NCBI GenBank assembly: GCA_016938175.1
Contig: JAFGVE010000027.1
Location: forward strand, 62,001-126,000
Direction of reading: 5' to 3'
Source of the DNA: Campylobacterales bacterium
GTDB lineage: Bacteria; Campylobacterota; Campylobacteria; Campylobacterales; Sulfurimonadaceae
Length of the DNA: 64,000 nt
Below the pieces are notes generated by a model. It had not been told where the DNA came from. It was given only the letters and a program-made list of their open reading frames with translations, and ran no database searches. A program made the translations under genes and the position numbers. Below, piece after piece: positions 15,002 to 23,891 of the stretch (the first letter of the stretch is position 1; each line of letters opens with the position of its first letter).

Positions 15002-16933
15002 TTGTTAAATTTATCCTCTTTTTTACAACTTTTAAAAGAGTCCTTTCGAGATTTATTACCTATTATTTTGGTGATTATGTTTTTTCAACTTGCGATTATT
15101 CAGAGTGTTCCAGAGAATTGGTTAAGTACGACTATTGGACTCGCTATTGTGGGGGTAGGTCTAGCTGTTTTTTTACTTGGTTTGGAAGTTGGAATTTTTC
15201 CCGTGGGAGAAGGTCTTGCGAGTGAATTTGCACGTAAAGGTTCGAAAGTCTGGATTATCATATTTGCATTTATGATAGGTTTTGGGACAACAGTAGCTGA
15301 GCCGGCACTTATAGTTATTGCGCAGAAAGCGGCAAGTATTAGTTCTGGACGAATTGATGCAACAACTTTACGTCTTGTTGTGGCTTTTTCTGTTGGTTTT
15401 GCGATTGTTCTTGGTGTTTATAGGATTATAAAAGGTACGCCAATCCACTATTACATCATTGCTGGTTATATTATGGTGGTTGCCGCAACAGCCTTTGCCC
15501 CTCAAGAGATTGTCGGTCTTGCATATGACTTGGGAGGAGTGACGACTTCGACTGTCACAGTACCTCTTGTAGCCGCTCTTGGTATAGGTCTGGCTTCCTC
15601 AATTAAAGACAGAAATCCCGTACTTGATGGTTTTGGGCTTATTGCTTTTGCTTCCTTAACGCCTATGATATTTGTGCAGTTTTACGGTATTTTTGTTTAC
15701 AGTTTTGTTGATGCTAGTTCAGTAGCTCATGTTTTACCAATTGCCGATAAAGTTGCAACGAGTGCAGCTGCTTTTGATTTTAAGATTCTTGGTGTTTTAA
15801 AAGGGCTTCTTGGAGTTGTTATTGATGTTGTACCTATTCTTGCCGTTATACTCTTTTTTCAATACATGGTTCTTAAAAAACCGATAGATAATCTCAAAAA
15901 CGTCATTATAGGATTTGGACTTGTTATAGTTGGTTTAGATGCCTTTATAGTCGGACTTGAAATGGGGCTATTTAGTGTGGGTGAGACTATGGCTCTGGAG
16001 TTAACAAGGTATGACAACAATCTTATAATCTACTCTTTTGGTTTTCTTATCGGTTTCTCTACAACTATGGCTGAGCCTTCTTTAACTGCTATAGCAAGAA
16101 AAGCAAAAGAGATAAGTGATGGAAAAATAAACGACTTTATTCTTCGTATATTTGTTGCACTTGGTGTTGCCATAGGTATCTCTTTGGGTGTGTATAGAAT
16201 TGTTGTTGGCGGGGAAATAGTCTACTACATTATGGTTGGTTATATCTTTGTTATAGTACTTACGTTTATGGCTCCAAAGTACATTATTCCTATAGCATAT
16301 GATAGTGGAGGAGTAACAACATCTACAGTAACAGTACCCCTTGTTGCAGCACTTGATCTTGGTTTAGCGACAAATATAGATGGACGTGACCCTCTTATTG
16401 ATGGTTTTGGACTTATTGCCTTTGCTTCACTTTTTCCTATGATAACAGTTATGCTTTATGGTTTAATGACTGAGAGAATGGGTATACGTGGAGAACATGA
16501 AATAGAGAAAATTCATAAACAAGAGTTAAGAAGTGCTTTAGAGGATGTACACAATATGAACCTTAATACAATTAGTGTTGAGGGAACAAAAGTACCGCAC
16601 TCTTATGAAGTTCCTTTCTCATCAGTACATATAATCGTACCTACAAGAGATGAAGAGAGAGCACTTCTTGCCGCTAAAAATGCGGGTGCAAAAGGGGTAA
16701 CTATTATGCCAGCGCATGGTTTGGGTTTAGAAGAGATGGAAAACTTTTATAATAGACTCCATTCGGAATCTACAGACTCCAACCTGATGTTTATAACACA
16801 AACAAAAAATGTAGAAAATATTATAAGTGCAGTACTCAAAGAGTTAGATATTACAGGGGAGGGAGAAGGAATTGCTTACTCTTACCCAATTACTCATCTA
16901 AAAGGTTTACGTTTACGCAGTAGTGACTTATAA
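15002..16933 (+). CDS. Duplicated DUF1538 membrane protein with C-terminal PII-like domain
   Basis: About 643 residues in three parts. Residues 1-250 and 265-500 are two copies of a hydrophobic DUF1538 unit; each contains an identical 16-residue string [16 protein letters not shown] followed by [11 protein letters not shown], plus a [18 protein letters not shown] motif. Residues about 535-640 are soluble and resemble a nitrogen-regulatory PII fold ([27 protein letters not shown]). The two-repeat layout with mirrored conserved hairpins looks like a secondary transporter with an attached ligand-sensing domain. The substrate is unknown. The TTG at 15002 is preferred because GGGAG lies 7 bases upstream; the in-frame GTG at 14996 sits too close to it. 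Confidence 0.8.
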   Translation: MLNLSSFLQLLKESFRDLLPIILVIMFFQLAIIQSVPENWLSTTIGLAIVGVGLAVFLLGLEVGIFPVGEGLASEFARKGSKVWIIIFAFMIGFGTTVAEPALIVIAQKAASISSGRIDATTLRLVVAFSVGFAIVLGVYRIIKGTPIHYYIIAGYIMVVAATAFAPQEIVGLAYDLGGVTTSTVTVPLVAALGIGLASSIKDRNPVLDGFGLIAFASLTPMIFVQFYGIFVYSFVDASSVAHVLPIADKVATSAAAFDFKILGVLKGLLGVVIDVVPILAVILFFQYMVLKKPIDNLKNVIIGFGLVIVGLDAFIVGLEMGLFSVGETMALELTRYDNNLIIYSFGFLIGFSTTMAEPSLTAIARKAKEISDGKINDFILRIFVALGVAIGISLGVYRIVVGGEIVYYIMVGYIFVIVLTFMAPKYIIPIAYDSGGVTTSTVTVPLVAALDLGLATNIDGRDPLIDGFGLIAFASLFPMITVMLYGLMTERMGIRGEHEIEKIHKQELRSALEDVHNMNLNTISVEGTKVPHSYEVPFSSVHIIVPTRDEERALLAAKNAGAKGVTIMPAHGLGLEEMENFYNRLHSESTDSNLMFITQTKNVENIISAVLKELDITGEGEGIAYSYPITHLKGLRLRSSDL

Positions 16934-16939
16934 TTCCTT

Positions 16940-17740
16940 TTAGAGTAAATATGTAGAGATTTCGAGTTCATTTACAAGTGTTTCTTCTTCCAGCCCACAA
17001 TTTTGCGCATAAAGGAGCATTGCAGAGGCTGCTGCACACTCTCTAAGGGGAGTTGTTTCTATATCTTGTATCTCTTGAATTTCACTAGTTTGTAAAGAGT
17101 AGTCTATATAGAGTGCTCTTGGATTATAACTTAGCTTTTGTAGCAGTGTAAGAATATGCTCTTGCTCTTTTGTAAAACGTGACATTACAAAAGTTACGTT
17201 TTGTGAGTTTAAACGCATCAGTACATCTCCTCGTAAAATATCCGCTATGAATAGAGTAAAAGCCATATCTACTTCGCCCCCAAGTATGACATTAAACCTT
17301 CGGGTTGCTTCGAGTAAAAATCCCGCGCAAAAAAGTGCTAGAGTATATGAATCATCTGAAAGTTTTTCAAAAGTCGAGATACCTTCAGCGTCTTCGAATG
17401 AACTTAAAAAATCTTGAACATGAGTACTTGAGTGATTTGTTATATAACCTATTATAAGAGCATTTCCTTGTAGCTCATAACTACTTCCAAAATTCATTCC
17501 ACGTCTAAAAATTTCTTGTGCATCAGAACTTTTTTGTACGCTTTTGAGGGTAGATTTACTGAGACCTTCAACTCTTTGGATGGTGTGCGTTATAAGAGCA
17601 CCTGAATAGAGATATTCACTTTGTTGTAATAGTGTGTCGAGTGTTTCTTTTTCGTACTCCTCATCACAAAAAAGTAAAAGGTCAAGTTTTGATTCTTCAA
17701 GACTCTCCTCTGCATTGGTAAAAAGATTGTAACTATGCAA
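16940..17740 (-). CDS. Uncharacterised protein, possibly a divergent CobT-like phosphoribosyltransferase
   Basis: 266 residues, soluble, no signal peptide. A segment AGFLLEATRRFNVILGGE and a near-terminal PLRECAAASAMLLYAQ faintly recall the core and the GVGAGAAMALA motif of the nicotinate-nucleotide:dimethylbenzimidazole phosphoribosyltransferase family, including its short archaeal-type relatives. The likeness is weak and the typical catalytic Glu region is not clear, so function stays open. It stands alone between the DUF1538 gene (convergent, 6-base gap) and the diguanylate cyclase (divergent). Confidence 0.6.
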   Translation of the reverse strand: MHSYNLFTNAEESLEESKLDLLLFCDEEYEKETLDTLLQQSEYLYSGALITHTIQRVEGLSKSTLKSVQKSSDAQEIFRRGMNFGSSYELQGNALIIGYITNHSSTHVQDFLSSFEDAEGISTFEKLSDDSYTLALFCAGFLLEATRRFNVILGGEVDMAFTLFIADILRGDVLMRLNSQNVTFVMSRFTKEQEHILTLLQKLSYNPRALYIDYSLQTSEIQEIQDIETTPLRECAAASAMLLYAQNCGLEEETLVNELEISTYLL

Positions 17741-17809
17741 ATTTTTTCCTTTTGTAATTGTTGATAAATAATAAAAATTAATATATATTAAGTTTTGTGC
17801 TAGAGAAAT

Positions 17810-17815
17810 TATACT
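17810..17815 (+). promoter_or_regulatory. -10 box close to the diguanylate cyclase start
   Basis: TATACT ends 11 bases before the ATG at 17827, with a second candidate TATTAT at 17815-17820. No ribosome-binding sequence intervenes. The upstream in-frame GTG (17797) would precede the transcription start, so the ATG is favoured. Confidence 0.4.
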
Positions 17816-17826
17816 ATTATCGTTCT

Positions 17827-19851
17827 ATGAAAAGTTTTACAAGAGGTCATCTCTATATAATCGGTATCATTGTTTTGGTATGGATACTCATGGAATCTGT
17901 TTTTTATGGCATTGCTAAGGATGGGCAGAACGAGTATGAAAAAAATCTTATAGAACAGGCGAACTATTACTACAAAGATATAGAGGGCAAATGGAAGTGG
18001 AACTTAGATGTTGATGGAATTTATGTACTCAAAGATAACATAGGCAAGACACCCTTTGCCAAAGAGAAGATTATTGAAACTGAGATTGGTGAGATGAAGC
18101 GTCTTTCACCAACAAGTATGGTACATCTCTTTAGTCAACATACACACAAACAATTTTTAAAATATGCCGTTATTAGTAACAACCCTGTAGATGAGATAAA
18201 TAAAGCTGATAAATTTTATGCAGAAGCACTAAAAAGCTTTGAAAAATCAAAAAGTAACGAAGCAATTTATGAGATAGACAGTGCTACACAAAAACTATAT
18301 TACGTCAAACCATTGTACCTGACAAAACAGTGTATGGAGTGCCATAAACGTAAAGAAGACACTTTAGGCAGTTTAAGAGGTGGTATTACTATAGACTTGG
18401 ATGCTAGGTTTATTCTTGAGAGGACAGAAAAAATTTGGAATAACTTTGTTTTTGTTAGTCTCCTTGCTACCTTTTTTGTTGTGTTTGTTATCTACTTTAT
18501 TATGAATATCAGTAAACAAAAATTGTACTATTTGTATGAAAATATAGCTTTAGCAAACTCTCTTAAAGAGAAGGTGACAAAACTCAATAAAGTACTTGTG
18601 GCATCCGGACTGGGGTATTGGGAATGGAATTTAGTTACAGGTGAGCATAGCGTAGATGAGCAGTGGTTGCATATGCTTGGTCTTAACAGAGATGATATGA
18701 AAAAAGAGTCTTGTGACTGGAGTGAGAGAATAGAACCTGAAGATGCTAAGAGAATTATGCCTATAATTGATGAGGCTATAGAGAAAAAAAATCCTTACGT
18801 AGTAGAATTTCGTATGAAGCATGCTTTGGGACATTATATTTGGATACAAGGTTCCGGTGGGGTGACAGATGTGGATGAAAATGGTAAAGCAATTAAGCTT
18901 TCAGGCACGCATCAAGACATTACAAACAGAAAACTTTTAGAACTAGAGCAGCAAAACAATACGGGTTATTTAAATACGCTTTTTGAAAAAAATCCCAATA
19001 TTATTATTGTAACAGATGGAGTGGAGATAGTTAAGGCCAATGATGCATTCTTTAGGTTTTTTGATCAGTATGACTCTTTAAACTCCTTTAAGCAGGAACA
19101 TAAATGTATTTGTGAGTTTTTTGAAGGTGGAGATGATAGCGCTTTCATAACAAGCGAGCCACATCAATGGGTTGAAGAGGTATTTAACTCTCCTGAACCA
19201 ATAGCAAAAATTGTTTATAAAAAAGAGGAGTATTATTTTGCTGTACATGCAAAAAAAGTATATGAAAATGGTCTTTTAAACATCATCGTTACGTTTAACA
19301 ATATTACAGATATTTACGGTCTGCGTAAACGTTTTGAAGAGCTCTCTATTGTTGATGAGTTGACAAAAGTTTATAACAGACGCCATTTTAATGAGATTTT
19401 TAAAGAGGAGCGCAACCGTGCTATACGCGAAGCGCATAGTTTTTGTCTGGCAATTATAGATATAGACAATTTTAAACTTTATAACGACACTTATGGGCAT
19501 GATGCAGGCGATAATGTTTTAGCTGCTTTTGCCCGTGAAGCAAATGCTATGACAAAGAGATCAAATGAATTCTTCTTTAGACTTGGAGGCGAGGAGTTTG
19601 GCGTTGTATTTTGTCTGAAAACGCAAGAGGAAGCTATTGATTATCTGGAGAGCATTATGGAAGCGACAAGAGCTCTAAATATAACGCATTCGCATAATCC
19701 GCCAACGTATAAATTTACTATCTCTATAGGTTTAGCATATGTTGAAGCTGGTAAAGAGTTGGAACTTACGAGTATCTATAAAGCAGCAGATGAAGCACTC
19801 TATCTAGCGAAGAAAAATGGACGTAACAGAATAGAGGTTAATACTCTTTAA
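17827..19851 (+). CDS. Membrane diguanylate cyclase with periplasmic haem-type sensor and PAS domains
   Basis: About 674 residues from ATG 17827. A membrane helix (about 8-30) is followed by a periplasmic DUF3365/Tll0287-like domain carrying the c-type haem motif CMECH (Cys169-His173), a second helix (about 205-228), two PAS-type domains (about 250-370 and 380-495) and a C-terminal GGDEF domain (about 505-674). The signature GGEEF is intact, so it should make c-di-GMP. A covalently bound haem in the periplasmic domain could sense redox state, NO or oxygen. Its stop codon overlaps the convergent Cys-rich gene by 4 bases. Confidence 0.87.
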   Translation: MKSFTRGHLYIIGIIVLVWILMESVFYGIAKDGQNEYEKNLIEQANYYYKDIEGKWKWNLDVDGIYVLKDNIGKTPFAKEKIIETEIGEMKRLSPTSMVHLFSQHTHKQFLKYAVISNNPVDEINKADKFYAEALKSFEKSKSNEAIYEIDSATQKLYYVKPLYLTKQCMECHKRKEDTLGSLRGGITIDLDARFILERTEKIWNNFVFVSLLATFFVVFVIYFIMNISKQKLYYLYENIALANSLKEKVTKLNKVLVASGLGYWEWNLVTGEHSVDEQWLHMLGLNRDDMKKESCDWSERIEPEDAKRIMPIIDEAIEKKNPYVVEFRMKHALGHYIWIQGSGGVTDVDENGKAIKLSGTHQDITNRKLLELEQQNNTGYLNTLFEKNPNIIIVTDGVEIVKANDAFFRFFDQYDSLNSFKQEHKCICEFFEGGDDSAFITSEPHQWVEEVFNSPEPIAKIVYKKEEYYFAVHAKKVYENGLLNIIVTFNNITDIYGLRKRFEELSIVDELTKVYNRRHFNEIFKEERNRAIREAHSFCLAIIDIDNFKLYNDTYGHDAGDNVLAAFAREANAMTKRSNEFFFRLGGEEFGVVFCLKTQEEAIDYLESIMEATRALNITHSHNPPTYKFTISIGLAYVEAGKELELTSIYKAADEALYLAKKNGRNRIEVNTL

Positions 19852-20276
19852 CCGCAGTTACAATCCTTCATGGCATCTCTCCATTCATAAGTAAAGTTTT
19901 TATCTATAAATTTTGTGTGGTGAGGGATAGTACACTTTGTACAGTCTTGATGCATCGCATCCCCATATGTTGCAACGCTTCCCTCTTTGGCATCTATAGA
20001 GCAGTAGCTGTAGAGTGTCTTTCCTTTATTTTGAGTAATTCCTTTGTCATTAAAACGGAAGTGAGGACAGGCACAAAGATAGCAATTAAGCTTTTTTATA
20101 TCGTGACATTTTTTTTTCTCTTGGTATAAAAGGCAGAAGTTCGGCTCTTTTTCTACCATATTATCAAAATCAAAATACTCAATTATCTCTTCTTGCGTGT
20201 AGCCTTTTACCAAAAGCTTTTCGACTATTGCTTTATGTTTTGTAGCAAATACTTCGTACCACTCTTCATAGGTCAT
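19848..20276 (-). CDS. Cysteine-rich protein of unknown function
   Basis: 142 residues with no signal peptide. Eleven cysteines occur mostly in clusters: CYLCACPHF, CTKCTIPHH and a terminal CNCG. Such spacing suggests a metal or Fe-S site. The N-terminal third is helical (YEEWYEVFATKHKAIVEKLL). I do not know the family's function. Its ATG overlaps the stop of the upstream membrane-protein gene (ATGA), and that gene follows a TonB receptor, so it may belong to a metal-uptake or metal-handling group (inference). Confidence 0.75.
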   Translation of the reverse strand: MTYEEWYEVFATKHKAIVEKLLVKGYTQEEIIEYFDFDNMVEKEPNFCLLYQEKKKCHDIKKLNCYLCACPHFRFNDKGITQNKGKTLYSYCSIDAKEGSVATYGDAMHQDCTKCTIPHHTKFIDKNFTYEWRDAMKDCNCG

Positions 20277-20848
20277 GTTTTGTCCTCAAAAGATTTTAAA
20301 AGTGCTCTAATGATGACTAGCTCTACTAAAAAAAGCAAAAAATGTAAGAGATAGACTTGCTCTTGTTTGTCATAAATAGAGAAAAAATATTCTAAAGATT
20401 CATAAAATATATAAGCGATAAACATTCCTAGCAGATACCCTTTTTGTTTAGCCACATCTACGAACTCTAAAGCCTTCGCCTTACGCAAAAAGAGTGTCTC
20501 TGCACGGATGAGGTAGGAGCCAAAACTAAAGGTTAGTTGGTACCCTATATAAAATATAAGTGCTGTTATGTAAGAGTAGGAGAAGAGTAGAAAGTAACTG
20601 AGTAAAAACAGTAGTATCACTTCTACGAAAAGCGATATTTTAAAAAAGTAATTAATGGTCAAAATCTTAGAGTAGAATTTTGCTAAAAGTAGCATTGCAA
20701 CTGCTAAAGCTATACCACCAATACTGTATATTGATGGCATTAGAGGGGTGTAGAGAATAAAGATACTCCCAACACTTGCTCCAAGAAAAGTAGAGTTTAA
20801 AAACTTATAGTTAATAAACTCACGTATGTTTAGCTCTTTTTTTTGCAT
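20273..20848 (-). CDS. Integral membrane protein of unknown function
   Basis: 191 residues with about five or six hydrophobic helices. The start (NYKFLNSTFLGASVGSIFILY) looks like the first helix of an MFS transporter, but the protein is only half that length. It lies 7 bases after the TonB receptor gene and overlaps the Cys-rich gene by 4 bases, which marks an operon. It could be the inner membrane step for the substrate brought in by the receptor; no family motif proves this. Confidence 0.7.
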   Translation of the reverse strand: MQKKELNIREFINYKFLNSTFLGASVGSIFILYTPLMPSIYSIGGIALAVAMLLLAKFYSKILTINYFFKISLFVEVILLFLLSYFLLFSYSYITALIFYIGYQLTFSFGSYLIRAETLFLRKAKALEFVDVAKQKGYLLGMFIAYIFYESLEYFFSIYDKQEQVYLLHFLLFLVELVIIRALLKSFEDKT

Positions 20849-20855
20849 TGTCTAC

Positions 20856-22808
20856 TTAGTATTTTAGTTTTATCCCTGCATATCCAGTTGTAACATAGTT
20901 AATCGGATAGATTGCATCGTCCCTTACCCAAATACCGTTACTTTGGTTAAAGATGTTATTAATTCTAGCAAAAACTTCCCAACCAGCTTGTGCATAGGTA
21001 AATGCTAAGTCAGTTGAGTAGAAGGGATCTTGTTTTTGAGAAAAACTGTTATGAAAATCCTCTGAAGCATAAGCCTCTGAACGATAAACTTGAATGAGTG
21101 ATAGAGTTGTGGCTTCATTTGGAAGGTAGTTGACTCTTGCTTTAATTGTGTGGTCGGATACTCCAGGAAGTTTGTTCCCTGAGAAATCTTCACCATTTTC
21201 AATCTCTTCATCAATGATTGCTTGTACATAGTTATAGTTTAGAGCTATGTTGAGGTTTTGGTTAATGAGATATTTGTCATACAAATCTAGGCCATATTTA
21301 TGAGATTTGTCTATGTTAGTATTTTTAGAGTTTACATAAGTAGGGTCAGCATAGTAATAAATCTCATCATTAAGAGATACATAATAGAGAGAGAGTTTTA
21401 ACTTGTTAGATGCTTGAATATTTGAGTAGCCTAGTGTAAAGTTGTCACTTTGTGATGGCTTTACATATCCAAGGTAGGCGTTACTACCAAAATAACTAAA
21501 CATTCTATCAAGTGATGCTGTCTGATACCCATGTGAATAGTTTGCAAAGAGTGAGCTACTTTGACTCAGAAGATAGTTAGCTCCCAGTTCAATACCGTGT
21601 AAATCTTCACTTTCATTCTCTCCAGCAGATTCATCAAACTTCATTTTTTCAAATCTATACCCTGCTTTGAGTGTCAGTTCATCAAGATAAAACTCAGACA
21701 TAAAATAGAGCGCTGTGTTCTCTTTTTTGAGTAAAAGGTCTGCTCCGTAGTTGTTCTTATAGTCTAAGTCTGCATAAAACCCATCAACTCCGGCTTTGAG
21801 AGCAAAGATATTATCTGTATAATTGAGATAAGTATTAAACTCTTTATAGTTATAGAGTGTTTTTGCATCTGAGAAGTAAGCTGGAATAGAGTAGAGTGAT
21901 TTTTTAGACTCCTCAGAGACTTCTACGTGAAAAGAGAGTTCAGTGTTCACTTTATAATTAAGCCCAGCATTAAGAACATTTGAGTCAAATTTTTGTTTTG
22001 CATAATTACTTGGTCCATAAAGACCTGAGCCAATCTGTGTGGGATCTTCTTTGTACTCACTCTCTGTCATTGTTCCTGCATAAATAACATCAGTTTTTGT
22101 AAACATAGCTCCAGCTAGAAGCTCTAAATCACTGTTAATGTTGTATGCAAGGTTTATGGCAGCTGTTCCTAAAGAGTTTGTATCTTTATTCCCCTCACTG
22201 TCTATATTTCTAATGCCATCACTGCTTTGCACCTCTCCACTTGCATTGAGACTAAATTTAGAGTCACTGTGACCAAGATAAAAAGAGGCGTCATTTAGGT
22301 TGTAGTTACCCTTATAAAAAGCAAGCTCTTTAGTGTTACTCTCTTTTGTTGTTATGTTAATAACACCTGCGTTAGCACCATCTCCACTTGTTACGATACC
22401 GCTTGATTTAACAATCTCTATCTTTTCAATTGTAGATGGAGCAATGGAGGCAAGTAGTTGCGAAACCATATCGACATTGTTCATACGTCTCCCATTGAGA
22501 GTTACAACAATATTTTGATACCCATCACCAATACCATAACCATGTAGGTCTAGTTTTTGTGAGTATGGGTTTCCATAAGCACTTGTTGCAAAGAGTGAAG
22601 TCTCTGTCGCTAAGAACTCATATATGGTCTGCACATGCGCTTTTTGGATATCTTCTGCAGTGTATATCTCAACGGCATCAGTAGCACGAAGCTCATCTGT
22701 TTTAATTGCTGTTGAAGTTATCTCTATTGGTTTAAGTGTATGCTCTGCTGCATTAGCTTGGCTCAAAAGAGCAACTGTAAGTAGTGATAATTGTAGTGTT
22801 TTTTTCAT
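20856..22808 (-). CDS. TonB-dependent outer membrane receptor
   Basis: 650 residues. A signal peptide (1-20) is followed by a plug domain (VEIYTAEDIQKAHVQTIYEF, NGRRMNNVDMVSQLLASI, VKSSGIVTSGDGANAGVINI) and a 22-strand-type beta-barrel that ends in GYAGIKLKY with a terminal aromatic residue. Such receptors import iron chelates, cobalamin or metal complexes, powered by TonB-ExbBD. The substrate is not evident. The leader region contains a perfect 11-bp inverted repeat that overlaps the ribosome site and a short ORF ending inside it. The genes after it encode a membrane protein and a Cys-rich protein. Confidence 0.88.
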   Translation of the reverse strand: MKKTLQLSLLTVALLSQANAAEHTLKPIEITSTAIKTDELRATDAVEIYTAEDIQKAHVQTIYEFLATETSLFATSAYGNPYSQKLDLHGYGIGDGYQNIVVTLNGRRMNNVDMVSQLLASIAPSTIEKIEIVKSSGIVTSGDGANAGVINITTKESNTKELAFYKGNYNLNDASFYLGHSDSKFSLNASGEVQSSDGIRNIDSEGNKDTNSLGTAAINLAYNINSDLELLAGAMFTKTDVIYAGTMTESEYKEDPTQIGSGLYGPSNYAKQKFDSNVLNAGLNYKVNTELSFHVEVSEESKKSLYSIPAYFSDAKTLYNYKEFNTYLNYTDNIFALKAGVDGFYADLDYKNNYGADLLLKKENTALYFMSEFYLDELTLKAGYRFEKMKFDESAGENESEDLHGIELGANYLLSQSSSLFANYSHGYQTASLDRMFSYFGSNAYLGYVKPSQSDNFTLGYSNIQASNKLKLSLYYVSLNDEIYYYADPTYVNSKNTNIDKSHKYGLDLYDKYLINQNLNIALNYNYVQAIIDEEIENGEDFSGNKLPGVSDHTIKARVNYLPNEATTLSLIQVYRSEAYASEDFHNSFSQKQDPFYSTDLAFTYAQAGWEVFARINNIFNQSNGIWVRDDAIYPINYVTTGYAGIKLKY

Positions 22809-22815
22809 GTTTTTC

Positions 22816-22868
22816 CTTAATAAAACGTTTGTGTGTGTAGTGATTTTTATTGTGAGTGTTTTATTAAG
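22816..22868 (-). promoter_or_regulatory. Perfect 11-bp inverted repeat overlapping the TonB receptor ribosome site
   Basis: On the minus strand CTTAATAAAAC (22868-22858) and GTTTTATTAAG (22826-22816) are perfect complements with a 31-base loop. The downstream arm runs into the AAGGA that should bind the ribosome 6 bases before the receptor ATG. The upstream arm contains the TAA stop of the small ORF at 22864-23019. It could be an RNA switch or a repressor operator. Confidence 0.5.
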
Positions 22869-23019
22869 ATTGTGGAGGTGAAGCTATTTTGATTGTGAGG
22901 GGTTTTCCGTTGAGTGTGCGAAGAGAAGCACCAAGCGCTACAATTTTTAGTTGCGATATGTAGGCTTGGATTGCTGCTAGTGTAAAGTAGTTTCTACCGA
23001 AACCCTTAGGTGTGTGCAT
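22864..23019 (-). CDS. Candidate 51-residue leader ORF before the TonB receptor
   Basis: An ATG at 23019 with GAGAAG four bases upstream opens 51 codons ending in TAA at 22864-22866. The peptide starts MHTPKGFGRNYF and ends IKIASPPQS; it has no signal peptide or recognised domain. It lies between carbonic anhydrase (47 bases after its stop) and the TonB receptor (55 bases before its ATG), all on the minus strand. Its stop codon sits inside the first arm of an inverted repeat that can hide the receptor's ribosome site, so it may act as a translated leader. Whether it is really expressed is uncertain. Confidence 0.35.
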   Translation of the reverse strand: MHTPKGFGRNYFTLAAIQAYISQLKIVALGASLRTLNGKPLTIKIASPPQS

Positions 23020-23066
23020 AGCTTCTCTTTAAATTTTCTGCAATTGTAGCAAAAAAATCTTAGAGA

Positions 23067-23783
23067 CTATTTTGCTTCTATTTTTCTACCGTTTATCGCC
23101 TGAACAGGTCTTTCATTGTTTTTGTAGTATTTTCTAAGCTCTTGAAGTTGCTCTTGAGAGATACTCGCTGTATCTTTTAAGATGTACCATTGAACCTGCT
23201 CCGTACATGGTGGTGTTGTAAATGAGCCTTTGTAGTGATAGTAGTGGTTTACATCTTCTGGCATTAAGTCTTTAGGATTAATGTGAATACTTTTACCTGC
23301 ATTGTCTAAAATATTTTGGAGTGCTTCATTTTTTTCACCTACTTCAAACATAACAGCAACAACTGCAACCATTCCGTCTTTTGCTAGGTGTACAAAGTGT
23401 GCTACAGCGTTATAACGTCTACCATCAACTGTGTGTTCACTCATACCGTGGAAGTGAAACTGGTTGAGTTTATACTCTTTTCCATGCAGTTTTATATAAC
23501 CGCCATCAACCGGTGTTATTTTAATTGCGTGCCCATTATCAACAATATTACAAATGCTGTCATGATCGTCATGAATCTCTACAGAGTAGCCTTGGTCTAG
23601 TTGAATAGTGTTCTCTGTTTCGATATTGATAGGTGACTGTTCTTTTCCTTCTTTACAGATTTTATTGAACTCTCCCCAGTGCTCTGGACCATGTTTTTCA
23701 TAATCCCAGTGTGCATCTACACCTGCAAAAGCGAGTGTAGAACTGAGAATAAGTGCCGTCGTTACTTCCTTGATGTTTTTCAT
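23067..23783 (-). CDS. Alpha-type carbonic anhydrase, periplasmic
   Basis: 238 residues with a signal peptide (about 1-20). The alpha-CA hallmarks are present: EQSPINIET, the zinc ligands His110 and His112 in QFHFHGMSEH, His129 in AHFVHL, and the substrate-pocket segment SFTTPPCTEQVQW. It interconverts CO2 and bicarbonate in the periplasm, useful to an autotroph that fixes CO2 and for pH control. The length is normal for the bacterial family. It may be co-transcribed with the small ORF and TonB receptor downstream. It is divergent from the RqcH gene. Confidence 0.93.
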   Translation of the reverse strand: MKNIKEVTTALILSSTLAFAGVDAHWDYEKHGPEHWGEFNKICKEGKEQSPINIETENTIQLDQGYSVEIHDDHDSICNIVDNGHAIKITPVDGGYIKLHGKEYKLNQFHFHGMSEHTVDGRRYNAVAHFVHLAKDGMVAVVAVMFEVGEKNEALQNILDNAGKSIHINPKDLMPEDVNHYYHYKGSFTTPPCTEQVQWYILKDTASISQEQLQELRKYYKNNERPVQAINGRKIEAK

Positions 23784-23891
23784 TAATCTCCCCTTACATT
23801 TTTTATGTGGACGAAGATTATAAGAAAAGTTTACTTAAGCTACATAGAGTTGTTACTTATTGCGAAGCTATTCTCTGCTACACTTGTGTTT

